Below are positions 1 through 7,535 of a stretch of DNA of 64,000 bases, piece by piece. Within the stretch, counting starts at the first letter, position 1. Every line of letters starts with the position of its first letter. Position numbers and translations under genes: made by a program. Source of the DNA: Bacteroidetes bacterium GWF2_38_335 (GTDB lineage: Bacteria > Bacteroidota > Bacteroidia > Bacteroidales > GWF2-38-335); the NCBI GenBank assembly GCA_001769535.1, contig MEOH01000002.1:310001-374000 (forward strand), written 5' to 3'. Under the pieces are notes generated by a model, which made no database searches, had not been told where the DNA came from, and was given only the letters and a program-made list of their open reading frames with translations.

Positions 1-2
1 GA

Positions 3-608
3 AGTCTGACCGCTATTGTAGTCCCTGCCAACTCACCCGGTATTGAAATAAAACCCAGACTGCAGAAAATGGGTCAGAAAGCATCTGTACAAAATGAAAT
101 CATTTTCAAAGATGTTGAAGTTCCGGTTACCAACCAACTCGGCGAAGAAGGACATGGCTTTTTAATTGCCATGAAAACTTTCGACCGCACCCGTACAGGT
201 GTTGCTGCATTAAGCGTAGGTGCTGCCCGCGCTGCTTTTGAAGTTTCCAAAAACTGGGCAAAAAACAGAATCCAGTTCGGACAACCTGTTTCATCACTCC
301 AGGCAGTAGGTTTCATGCTGGCCGATATGGCAGTTAAAGTTGAAACCGCCCGCCTGATGACCTGGTATGCTGCTTATGCTTATGAAACACAACAGAAAAA
401 TTATTCAACTCTATCAGCCATGGCAAAATTGCATGCTTCGGATGCTGCAATGGCAGTAACTACCGATGCTGTTCAGGTAATGGCCGGCGACGGTTATTCA
501 TACGATTACCTGGTTGAAAAAATGATGCGCGACGTTAAGTTATGCCAGATATACGAAGGAACTAATCAGGTTCAGAGGGTTGTTATATCTAAAGGTATTC
601 TTAAATAA
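3..608 (+). CDS. Acyl-CoA dehydrogenase, C-terminal part (5' end outside window)
   Basis: FAD-dependent acyl-CoA dehydrogenase, which introduces the alpha-beta double bond into acyl-CoA (fatty-acid beta-oxidation or branched-chain amino-acid breakdown). The frame is open from the first bases of the window, giving residues like IVVPANSPGIEI before the first ATG at 69, so that ATG is internal and the gene is cut by the window edge. What is present is the end of the middle beta domain and the whole C-terminal helical domain. The segment ARAAFEVSKNWAKNRIQFG is the usual start of the helical bundle. IYEGTNQ near the end carries the glutamate that is the catalytic base in short-chain members. The substrate cannot be told from this part. 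A strong intrinsic terminator follows the stop codon, so this ends its transcription unit. Confidence 0.93.
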   Translation, partial: SLTAIVVPANSPGIEIKPRLQKMGQKASVQNEIIFKDVEVPVTNQLGEEGHGFLIAMKTFDRTRTGVAALSVGAARAAFEVSKNWAKNRIQFGQPVSSLQAVGFMLADMAVKVETARLMTWYAAYAYETQQKNYSTLSAMAKLHASDAAMAVTTDAVQVMAGDGYSYDYLVEKMMRDVKLCQIYEGTNQVQRVVISKGILK

Positions 609-630
609 CCTCTGTGATCTCAAAAAATTA

Positions 631-664
631 AAAAAAGCTTTTCCATTTGGAAGGGCTTTTTTTT
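631..664 (+). terminator. Rho-independent terminator after acyl-CoA dehydrogenase
   Basis: An A-rich 5' arm AAAAAAGC-TTTTCC pairs, with two G-U pairs, to GGAAGG-GCTTTTTT across an ATTT loop and ends in a run of eight T. It lies 22 bases after the stop codon. Confidence 0.85.
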
Positions 665-692
665 ATCTTTACGGATAATTGAATTGAATTTA

Positions 693-1295
693 ATGAAAAA
701 GCTGCTGACCTTATTTCTCTGCGCCCTCCTCCTCTCCGGATTCTCACAGGACAAGGAACTGATCGGACTGAATTTCAATCCGCATGTTTCCTATTACAAA
801 CTGGGAAACCTGAAGACAGAGAAAATCCTTGCCTTCGATTATGGTTTTCATTATGAAGTTGATGTGTCAGAATTTATGTATGTTCAGCTTGGACTTACTT
901 ATCTGGATATCGGACAGAAATCAACAAGTCAGCTTCCAAACAATGGTGGATTGGTAACCACTGTTTCAACCTATTATCACAATTATTACACCAGCATACC
1001 TTTGAATTTGTTTATCAAAGTGAAAAAATTCTGGTTTGGTGTGGGCGCCAATGCCAATATATATCTGTATTCAAAAATCAGGGATCATCTTGGCCAGGTT
1101 GCCACCGACCGCAATGACAACAACCGCAGTGTGATGTTCGGGTTAAAAATTGCAGCCGGAATAAAAGAAAAACTTACAGATAATGTTTATTACCACATCA
1201 TGGCTTATACCCAGCCCATTTACTCACAGATGAACTCGATAAATTATGGTGTTTCGGCTGGTATTTCGGTTAATTTGTATGGGTCGGAGGAGTAA
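693..1295 (+). CDS. Small secreted outer-membrane beta-barrel-like protein
   Basis: A protein of 200 residues with a clear signal peptide: MKKLLTLFLCALLLSG followed by FSQ, with likely cleavage near residue 19. The rest alternates hydrophobic and polar residues with many aromatics (YVQLGLTYLDIG, FWFGVGANANIYLYS, VYYHIMAYTQPIYSQM). This is the pattern of 8-stranded outer-membrane barrels of the PorT/OmpX-like families common in Bacteroidota. I prefer the ATG at 693 over an in-frame TTG at 684 because the signal peptide begins cleanly with MKK. Family assignment is by pattern only and no specific function can be given. It stands alone between a terminator upstream and a convergent Usp gene. Confidence 0.75.
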   Translation: MKKLLTLFLCALLLSGFSQDKELIGLNFNPHVSYYKLGNLKTEKILAFDYGFHYEVDVSEFMYVQLGLTYLDIGQKSTSQLPNNGGLVTTVSTYYHNYYTSIPLNLFIKVKKFWFGVGANANIYLYSKIRDHLGQVATDRNDNNRSVMFGLKIAAGIKEKLTDNVYYHIMAYTQPIYSQMNSINYGVSAGISVNLYGSEE

Positions 1296-1301
1296 GTAAA
1301 T

Positions 1302-1322
1302 TACCGCCGTCGGAGACGGTGG
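1302..1322 (+). other. Short GC-rich hairpin
   Basis: CCGCCGTC and GACGGTGG form an 8-bp stem (one G-U pair) around a GGA loop just after the stop of the barrel gene. It is followed by A-rich rather than T-rich sequence, so it is a weak terminator candidate at best. Confidence 0.4.
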
Positions 1323-1352
1323 CTAAAAAAACTTTTAAAAAAGAAGAATATT

Positions 1353-1423
1353 GAACAAGGAACATCGATATTCGATTTTAGAAGTTTTCTAGTTCAAAAA
1401 TCTAAAATCGGTGTTCCTTGTTC
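1353..1423. repeat. Long imperfect inverted repeat between convergent genes (REP-like)
   Basis: The left arm reads GAACAAGGAACA, then 8 unpaired bases, then CGATTTTAGA. The right arm reads TCTAAAATCG, one extra G, then TGTTCCTTGTTC. That gives 22 paired positions around an 18-base loop. It sits between a plus-strand and a minus-strand gene end, where REP/BIME-like palindromes and bidirectional terminators are usual. From memory similar palindromes recur in Bacteroidota genomes, but no second copy is visible in this window. Confidence 0.7.
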
Positions 1424-1515
1424 TTAAATCAAAATCATTTTTACTGCCAAGCCATTATTACACATCCACATCCTTAAAAGTTGGTTTTTAAATCTTTATT
1501 AAAGGACAAATAGGA

Positions 1516-2355
1516 TCATACACAAGGCACATACAAATCATTCCGGGGCGCAATAGCCAGCACCGGCAATGAGGTATGTCTATTAAGAAAATGCAATTCG
1601 CGGGTGCCCAGCAATTTTTCCAAAAGCGAAGGTTTTGCTGTAGTCATAATCACCACCATACCCTTTTTGTTGAGCATGCTGTATTTATAGGACTGACTGT
1701 CAATATTGTTGACCTTGCAATCGAGCTTTGTTTCGGTATGATTGATGTTGAATTTCTGGAAGATTTTTCGTGTGTAAATCAGATTGTTTGATAGTCCGGG
1801 ATCATCAGAAGCCGGAATCATTACTCTTATTTCCGACTTGTTAAGCCGTCCGAAAAAGCCCGCCCAGTTGGATTTTTCTTTCGAAAGTTTCAGGTAGGTC
1901 AATGGCAGATAAACTGTTGAATACAAATCGGCTACCTCAACTTTTTTATTTATGAGCAGGTATGGAATTCTCGATTTGGCAATTTTTTTCAAGGCATATT
2001 TTGGTGTAATGTACTGAATCATGTTTTTCTCATGCACACCCAGCACCACCATCACAGCATCAATTGTTTCGGAAGTGCCATTGATAATCTTACATGCGCA
2101 TCCCTCCTCATACATGGTTTTTACCTCAAACGGGCATCCCTGGCGCACTGAAGCAGCAATTTCCTCAAGTTTTTGTTCAACTTTTTCTTCGGTGTTCTTT
2201 TTAAACAATGTATTGGTATTGTCATCGATCACATGCAGAATGGTGAGATTTTTATTGAAAATCCTGGCCATTTCGGCAGCATGTTTCACCGCATTATCTC
2301 CAACCTCCGTAAAATCAGTGTAAACAAGTATATGCTGTAGTTTATTAATATCCAT
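1516..2355 (-). CDS. Universal stress protein (UspA) family protein
   Basis: A cytoplasmic Usp-fold protein of 280 residues. The first half (about residues 5-137) matches the Usp domain: ILVYTDFTEVGDNAVKHAAEMAR, then NKNLTILHVIDD, later VVLGVHEKN and IPYLLINKK. The usual ATP-binding signature (G-x2-G-x9-G-S/T) is not recognisable in the GVHEKNMIQY region, so ATP binding is doubtful. The second half (about 170-280) looks like a degenerate second Usp unit ending in LPVLAIAPRND. I place the start at the ATG at 2355. A TTG two codons earlier is possible but would shorten the 11-base gap to recN. It is the last gene of the bamD-rpoZ-coaBC-DUF4835-recN run. Target and role are unknown. Confidence 0.85.
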   Translation of the reverse strand: MDINKLQHILVYTDFTEVGDNAVKHAAEMARIFNKNLTILHVIDDNTNTLFKKNTEEKVEQKLEEIAASVRQGCPFEVKTMYEEGCACKIINGTSETIDAVMVVLGVHEKNMIQYITPKYALKKIAKSRIPYLLINKKVEVADLYSTVYLPLTYLKLSKEKSNWAGFFGRLNKSEIRVMIPASDDPGLSNNLIYTRKIFQKFNINHTETKLDCKVNNIDSQSYKYSMLNKKGMVVIMTTAKPSLLEKLLGTRELHFLNRHTSLPVLAIAPRNDLYVPCV

Positions 2356-2366
2356 TTTCAAATAAA

Positions 2367-4010
2367 TTAATTGGAAAGCAGAACCCGGGCATTATCCATG
2401 GCTGCATCGGAAAGCTTTTCGCCACTGAGCATTTTGGCAATCTCCTCGATGCGCTCGTTTTTGTTCAAGAGCCGGATGTTTGTCCCTGATTTATCTTTAA
2501 AAACCTTATAATGATTAACACCTTTTGCTGCAATCTGAGGCAGATGCGTAATGGTAACCACCTGATTATCTTTTGAAAGGTTCATCATGATCTTGCCCAT
2601 TTTATCGCCTATTTCACCCGAAACACCGGTGTCAATCTCATCAAAAATAATTGTGGGCATGGATTGTGATTTTGCCTGCAGACTTTTTATGCTGAGCATC
2701 AAACGGGCAATTTCGCCACCCGATGCAATTTTTCCAACCTCACGGGGTTCGATTCCCTTATTTGCAGAGAAAAGAAATTCAGCCCTGTTAATCCCATATT
2801 CATTGAGACTTTCCTCAACAGTTAAACTTACTTTAAATGAAACATCTTGAACAGCCAATGATTTCATCAATACTGTAATTTCCTTTTCAATATTTGAAAT
2901 CACTTTTTTTCTTTTTTCAGAGATCATAACGGCCTCATCCCAAAGTTTTTTGAACAACTCATCACGCTGCTTTTTCAGTTTTTCGGTCTGCACATCCGAG
3001 TTCTCAATGGCAATAATTTTTTCCTCAAAATCATTTCTGATATCAATAAGCTCTTTTACAGTGGATACTCTGTGCTTGTTTTGCAGAGAATAAATGCTAT
3101 TCAGCCGCTCATTGATGGCTTCGATGCGGGCCGGACTATATTCAATCGTTCCTTTTAGATTTTCAGATTCCCCGGAGATATCCTTAAGGTCAATCATGGC
3201 ACTTTCGATTCGCTGTATAAAATCTGCTGCCTGTGGCAGATATTCAGTATTTTTTTCGAGCTGTTGCTTTACCTTCTTCAAAATATCATACACACTATTA
3301 TCGGAATCAGTAATTCCATCGGTCACTGCCTGAAGTGAGTTTAAAATTTCTTCGGAGTGGTTAAGAACCTTCAATTCATTTTCAAGATCTTCCTGTTCAT
3401 TTTCCGATAATTTAACCTCATCAAGCTGGTTGAACTGGAACTGATAATAATCCAGATCGCTTTTTTGTTTCTCAGCTTTTTCAACAAGGTTTTTATATTC
3501 ATTGTCAATCTTAACAAAGCTGTGATAACCCAACCTGAAATTTCTTACCTGACTTTCAATTCCGGCAAATACATCAACAACTTTAAGTTGATACAGACTG
3601 TCTTTAAGGTTCAGGTTCTGGTGTTGGGAATGAACATCGATCAGACTAAGGGCAATTTCCCTGATAACATTAAGGTTAACCGGAGTGTCATTGACAAAAG
3701 CGCGCGATTTACCATTGGCTAAAATTTCGCGTCGCAGCAAGATGTTTTTATCAAAATCGAGGTCGTTTTGTTCAAAAACGGGGGCCAGACTTTCATTGTC
3801 AACGGAAAATTCACCTTCGATCACACATTTCCTTTCCTGATCCAAAATAAGGGACGCATCAGCGCGGTTTCCGAGCATCAGAGATACGGCACCCAGAATA
3901 ATTGATTTACCCGCACCTGTTTCGCCGGTGATTGTAGAAAAGCCCTCGTGAAAATTAATTTCGAGGTTATCAATTAGAATGAAATTCTGGATCTTTAATG
4001 ATTTGATCAT
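2367..4010 (-). CDS. recN: DNA repair protein RecN
   Basis: An SMC-like ATPase used in recombinational repair of double-strand breaks, 547 residues, the normal length. The Walker A motif GETGAGKS is at residues 29-36 after the typical N-terminus LKIQNFILIDNLEINF. The middle is a long coiled coil (about 160-380). The C-terminal lobe has the ABC signature in IASGGEIARLML, Walker B in TIIFDEIDTGVSG and the H-loop in ITHLPQIAAKG. It lies downstream of the DUF4835 gene after a 134-base gap that holds a duplicated sequence and a hairpin, and 11 bases upstream of the Usp gene. This position after bamD-rpoZ-coaBC-DUF4835 is common in Bacteroidota. Confidence 0.97.
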   Translation of the reverse strand: MIKSLKIQNFILIDNLEINFHEGFSTITGETGAGKSIILGAVSLMLGNRADASLILDQERKCVIEGEFSVDNESLAPVFEQNDLDFDKNILLRREILANGKSRAFVNDTPVNLNVIREIALSLIDVHSQHQNLNLKDSLYQLKVVDVFAGIESQVRNFRLGYHSFVKIDNEYKNLVEKAEKQKSDLDYYQFQFNQLDEVKLSENEQEDLENELKVLNHSEEILNSLQAVTDGITDSDNSVYDILKKVKQQLEKNTEYLPQAADFIQRIESAMIDLKDISGESENLKGTIEYSPARIEAINERLNSIYSLQNKHRVSTVKELIDIRNDFEEKIIAIENSDVQTEKLKKQRDELFKKLWDEAVMISEKRKKVISNIEKEITVLMKSLAVQDVSFKVSLTVEESLNEYGINRAEFLFSANKGIEPREVGKIASGGEIARLMLSIKSLQAKSQSMPTIIFDEIDTGVSGEIGDKMGKIMMNLSKDNQVVTITHLPQIAAKGVNHYKVFKDKSGTNIRLLNKNERIEEIAKMLSGEKLSDAAMDNARVLLSN

Positions 4011-4061
4011 ATCCGTTAATTAACGGGATAAATTTAATAATAAAAAGTGTTTGCCACTAAT

Positions 4062-4153
4062 GCGTGAATGAAATATTTGGGAGAATATTTAATTGCCGCT
4101 TCCCGATAGTTATCGGGAGCGCGAATGAAATATTTGGGAGAATGTTAGTTGCC
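4062..4153. repeat. Direct repeat pair flanking a perfect-armed hairpin at the DUF4835 gene end
   Basis: Two copies of a 35-36 base sequence (4062-4097 and 4119-4153) share an identical core GAATGAAATATTTGGGAGAA. Between them lies TCCCGATAGTTATCGGGA (4101-4118), a stem-loop with 7-8 bp arms. Read on the minus strand, each copy begins GGCAA(C/T)TAA, that is Gly-Asn-stop. The copy at 4119-4153 supplies the actual last two codons and stop of the DUF4835 gene, and the other copy repeats them downstream. Confidence 0.75.
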
Positions 4154-5047
4154 CCCCTCGCGGATTTTGGCGTATTTGGAGCCGTTGGCGGGATCTATTT
4201 CCTTGAGGGCTTCATAAACCCTGTTTTTTTCATCGGGGAATGATTCTGTAAAAATATTCACCAATTCATCTGCTTTGGCGTCAAAGAAAAGCTGAAGAAT
4301 GAACAAACCGGGTTTTTGGCGGTAAACATTCTGAAGCAATTTTACCGATTCGGCAATTTCTGCTCTGCCGTCTTCAGGTTTTTCAGACATCAGATCTAAT
4401 CCAAGTCTGTGATACCGATACATGCATTTTCTAAAATCACTGTATTTATCGTTAAGCAGGTTTTCAACAAGCCAGTAGCGATTCCGCTCATTTTCAAAAG
4501 CTTTCCATCCCTTTTCCTTTTCATTTTGAGCTTTGCTCACAATGGTTTCGGCTTTTTTGAAATACTCATCCCCTCCCTCCATTGAAAATGAATCATAATC
4601 AAGTCCGATAATTACATAGGCATAAAAAGCAAGTATAGATGTAAGATTAGATGTGTGTTGTGCCTCGTTGAATTCAAGCGTTTGATATTCCTGAAACTTG
4701 AAAGTCATATTTTTATCATTGAAATTGAGTATGGTTGAATAATAATTGGTATTAAAAACCGGACGGCGTGCCTGAACGGTAAGCGTAGCATCAAATTCAT
4801 CGGCTGAAATTTCCTTGCTGATGGTAATGATCATTGTGCACTCAATTCTTTCATCCATTGAGAAAACATGATTGGTCCATTTACGGTTGTTCATAAACTC
4901 GTAAAGACTGGTCTGCATAGTTTCATATTTCTGTTTATTGGTCCCCTGCACCTGTGAGGAGATTACCTGTATCCTGCAATCGAGTTCCTGTGCAGAAACA
5001 GTTTGCAGAACAAAAAGAGTTAAAATAACAAACCAAATATTTCTCAT
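4145..5047 (-). CDS. DUF4835 family secreted protein (PorD-like naming)
   Basis: A Bacteroidota-specific protein of 300 residues with signal peptide MRNIWFVILTLFVLQTVSAQ. The mature N-terminus ELDCRIQVISSQVQGTNKQKY, the block NRKWTNHVFS and the ALKEIDPANGSKYAKIREG end are typical of the DUF4835 family. I recall some annotation pipelines calling this family T9SS protein PorD, but this sequence alone shows no mechanism. It sits 2 bases from coaBC in the bamD operon, an association that is conserved in the phylum. Its stop codon lies inside a short duplicated element (4119-4153), so the last residues Gly-Asn may derive from that repeat. Confidence 0.85.
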   Translation of the reverse strand: MRNIWFVILTLFVLQTVSAQELDCRIQVISSQVQGTNKQKYETMQTSLYEFMNNRKWTNHVFSMDERIECTMIITISKEISADEFDATLTVQARRPVFNTNYYSTILNFNDKNMTFKFQEYQTLEFNEAQHTSNLTSILAFYAYVIIGLDYDSFSMEGGDEYFKKAETIVSKAQNEKEKGWKAFENERNRYWLVENLLNDKYSDFRKCMYRYHRLGLDLMSEKPEDGRAEIAESVKLLQNVYRQKPGLFILQLFFDAKADELVNIFTESFPDEKNRVYEALKEIDPANGSKYAKIREGGN

Positions 5048-5049
5048 AA

Positions 5050-6246
5050 CTAAAGAATTTCAATTATTTTATCCAGAATATCAGCCGCGACTTCGTTCTT
5101 GTGTTTTAACTCAAAGTTACAAATTTTATTGTCTTTGTCAATAACTGTTATCTTATTTGTATCAAATCCGAATCCGGCGCCCTTATCCCTGAGTGAATTC
5201 AGGACAATCAAATCAAGGTTTTTTGATTTTAATTTTTTAACTGCATTTTTCATTTCATCCTGCGATTCAAGAGCAAAGCCGACAAGCACTTGTTTTTTGG
5301 TTTTGGCTTTCCCCAATTCTGCAGCAATGTCTTTGGTAGGTACAAGTTTGATGATCATTTCATCACCTTTGCGTTTTATTTTTTCGGGGGCAACTTTTTC
5401 GGGAGTAAAATCTGCAACAGCTGCAGCCATTACTGCCACATCTGATTTTTTAAATAGTTTAACTGCGGCAGCAAACATTTCGCCCGCAGTTTTTACCTGA
5501 TGTATTTTAATGAGAGGGTGAGTAGGCAATCCTGAAGCCGGTCCACATATCAGATCAACCTGTGCTCCCATTTCTGCTGATTTTATTGCAATAGCAAAAC
5601 CCATTTTTCCTGATGAATAATTGCCTATAAATCTGACAGGATCAATGGGTTCGTAAGTTGGTCCGGCGGTTATCAGAATTTTTTTTCCGTCAAGACTTTT
5701 TTTTTTACTAAAATGTTTTTTTACGGCTTCGAGGATTTCCTCAGGCTCTTCCATCCGTCCCTTACCCGATAATCCACTGGCCAGTTCGCCTGATGAAGGT
5801 TCGAGAATAATATTTCCCCTTGATTTCAGTATGGAAAGGTTGCCTTGTGTAGCGGGGTGGGCGTACATATCCATATCCATTGCCGGGGCGAGCATAACCT
5901 GGCATCTCATGGACAGATAGGTTGTCAATAAAAGATTATCACAAACACCGGTCGCCATTTTTGCCATGGTGTTGGCTGATGCAGGGGCGATAAGAAAAAG
6001 ATCGGCCCACACACCTAAAGCAACGTGTGAATGCCAATCGCCGTCGTCATAAGAAAAGAAATCGGACATTACCGGATTGTTGGAAAGGGTAGCCATGGTA
6101 ACCGGGGTAATGAATTCCTTTGCAAGCGGAGTCATCACCACCTTAACTTTAGCCCCTTCTTTAACCAGCAAACGGGTCAGTGTTGCGGCCTTATACGCAG
6201 CAATACTGCCCGTAATACCAAGCAATATTTTTTTATCCTTCAGCAT
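5050..6246 (-). CDS. coaBC: CoaBC: phosphopantothenoylcysteine decarboxylase / phosphopantothenate-cysteine ligase
   Basis: A bifunctional coenzyme A biosynthesis enzyme of 398 residues. The N-terminal FMN-dependent decarboxylase (CoaC, residues 1-180) shows LLGITGSIAAYKA, the catalytic His74 in SHVAL, the PASANTMAKMATG flavin loop and the PAMDMDMYAHP motif. The C-terminal ligase (CoaB, about 188-398) starts KKILITAGPTYEPIDPVR and has FIGNYSSGKMG, the AAAVADFTPE loop and KIKRKG. It is tightly packed: 3 bases after rpoZ and 2 bases before the DUF4835 gene, so it is part of the bamD operon. Confidence 0.97.
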   Translation of the reverse strand: MLKDKKILLGITGSIAAYKAATLTRLLVKEGAKVKVVMTPLAKEFITPVTMATLSNNPVMSDFFSYDDGDWHSHVALGVWADLFLIAPASANTMAKMATGVCDNLLLTTYLSMRCQVMLAPAMDMDMYAHPATQGNLSILKSRGNIILEPSSGELASGLSGKGRMEEPEEILEAVKKHFSKKKSLDGKKILITAGPTYEPIDPVRFIGNYSSGKMGFAIAIKSAEMGAQVDLICGPASGLPTHPLIKIHQVKTAGEMFAAAVKLFKKSDVAVMAAAVADFTPEKVAPEKIKRKGDEMIIKLVPTKDIAAELGKAKTKKQVLVGFALESQDEMKNAVKKLKSKNLDLIVLNSLRDKGAGFGFDTNKITVIDKDNKICNFELKHKNEVAADILDKIIEIL

Positions 6247-6249
6247 TGG

Positions 6250-6570
6250 CTATGATTCTTCTGGCCTGCGGAAATAGATGTTTTCGTCAAGATATTCCTG
6301 AAGAGCGATCAGGGTTGGCTTGGGAAGTCTTTCGTAAAATTTTGAGATTTCGATCTGTTCCCTGTTTTCAAAAATCTCTTCCAGATTGTCGGTATAAGAT
6401 GCAAACTCATCAAGTTTCTTGTTAAGCTCTTCTTTCATTTCAACAGAAATCTGATTAGATCTTTTTGCAATAATTGTTACGGTTTCGTATAGATTACCTG
6501 TTTCTCTTTCAAGTTTGTTGAGATCGTGGGTAATGGTAGTAACCGGAGCAGTTGTTTTTTTGTAATCCAT
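6250..6570 (-). CDS. rpoZ: RNA polymerase omega subunit, Bacteroidota type
   Basis: A protein of 106 residues that starts MDYKKTTAPVTTITHDL and contains the Rpb6/omega core ETGNLYETVTIIAKRSNQI, followed by LNKKLDEFASYTDNLEEIFENREQIEISKFYE in pieces typical of the Bacteroidota omega subunit. Omega helps assemble and stabilise RNA polymerase. It lies between bamD (5-base gap) and coaBC (3-base gap), the usual context in the phylum. Confidence 0.93.
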   Translation of the reverse strand: MDYKKTTAPVTTITHDLNKLERETGNLYETVTIIAKRSNQISVEMKEELNKKLDEFASYTDNLEEIFENREQIEISKFYERLPKPTLIALQEYLDENIYFRRPEES

Positions 6571-6575
6571 GTTAA

Positions 6576-7370
6576 TTATTTTGAGTTCTCAATAAATTCA
6601 CGTGATGAATCAAAGTACTTTTCAGCTTCCTTGATGTGTGTTGTGGAGGGAAATTCGTCAACCAGAGTATAGTACTCAGTAATTGTTGACTTGTATCTTT
6701 CCACCTGTTTCTTTTCGATGCTGTTCTGAGCCAGCAGATAACTTGATTTTACTATCAGAAAGAGAATCTCTTCACGATACTGTGAGTCGGGATAATCTTT
6801 CAGACTGTTTTTCAGTGATGTAACAGCAGCTTTATAATATCCAAGATCAAAATACAATTTTGCATTTTCATACGCTTTCTGTTCCAGCTTGCTTCTAAGT
6901 TTCTCTATCAGATTGTTACATTCAGCAACCCTTTCGGAATTTGGATATCGGTCAATAAAAAGCTGCAATTCATCTAATGCCCTGACTGTTGATGTCTGGT
7001 CAAGTTCAGATTCAGGGGAATCAAGATAATAGCAATAAGCACTCAGATATTCCACTTCCTCGATATGCTTGCTGTTTGGGTATGATTTGGCAAATTTTCT
7101 GAAATGATAGCCTGCCATCAGATAATCATTGAGGGCATAATGGGAATAACTGTAATAGAAATAAATTTCTTCTCCTTTATCCAATCCAATCCACAAAGGG
7201 TACAGCTCTTCAAATAAAGTCATGGCCCTGAAATAATCCTTTTTTTCGTAATATTCCATTGCCTTTGAATATTTCAGCTCATAATCATTTCCCTTAAGAA
7301 GTTTCTGATATTCACTGCACGAAGGCATAAATATCACTAGAACAATTATATAAATAAGAATCTTTCTCAT
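6576..7370 (-). CDS. bamD: BamD: outer-membrane assembly lipoprotein
   Basis: A lipoprotein of the BAM complex that helps insert beta-barrel proteins into the outer membrane, 264 residues. The signal MRKILIYIIVLVIFMPSC ends in a lipobox with Cys18. The mature part consists of TPR-like helix pairs: LKYSKAMEYYEKKDYFRAMTLFEEL, AGYHFRKFAKSYPNSKHIEE, LQLFIDRYPNSERVAECN, VTSLKNSLKDYPDSQYREE and YTLVDEFPSTTHIKEAEKYF. The repeated Y/F-P-x-S turns are characteristic. It is the first gene of the bamD-rpoZ-coaBC-DUF4835-recN-usp run, and a -7 box lies just upstream. Confidence 0.94.
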   Translation of the reverse strand: MRKILIYIIVLVIFMPSCSEYQKLLKGNDYELKYSKAMEYYEKKDYFRAMTLFEELYPLWIGLDKGEEIYFYYSYSHYALNDYLMAGYHFRKFAKSYPNSKHIEEVEYLSAYCYYLDSPESELDQTSTVRALDELQLFIDRYPNSERVAECNNLIEKLRSKLEQKAYENAKLYFDLGYYKAAVTSLKNSLKDYPDSQYREEILFLIVKSSYLLAQNSIEKKQVERYKSTITEYYTLVDEFPSTTHIKEAEKYFDSSREFIENSK

Positions 7371-7386
7371 TTTAAAAAATTGATTG

Positions 7387-7394
7387 CAAAGATA
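7387..7394 (-). promoter_or_regulatory. Possible -7 box for bamD operon
   Basis: On the minus strand the sequence reads TATCTTTG, an exact match to the Bacteroidota -7 consensus TAnnTTTG. It lies about 17 bases upstream of the bamD ATG. No clear TTG -33 element is seen at the usual 19-21 base distance. Confidence 0.45.
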
Positions 7395-7467
7395 GTTTTT
7401 TTACTCGAATTATCTATACGTAATAATAAAGGATTTATTATATATGTTGGTAAAAATTAAAAAAATA

Positions 7468-7499
7468 TTGGAAATAAATATAATAAAACTGTAAATTTG
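7468..7499 (+). promoter_or_regulatory. Promoter for alpha-oxoamine synthase gene
   Basis: TTG at 7468-7470 and TAAATTTG at 7492-7499 match the Bacteroidota -33 TTG and -7 TAnnTTTG elements with a 21-base spacer. The -7 box ends 36 bases before the GTG start. Confidence 0.6.
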
Positions 7500-7535
7500 T
7501 GGGCATTTTTATTATTAACTTAAAATTAAAACGCC

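Noticed and set aside
1576-1791. Plus-strand frame opposite the Usp gene
   Set aside because: Antisense to a well-supported Usp coding region, with no independent support.
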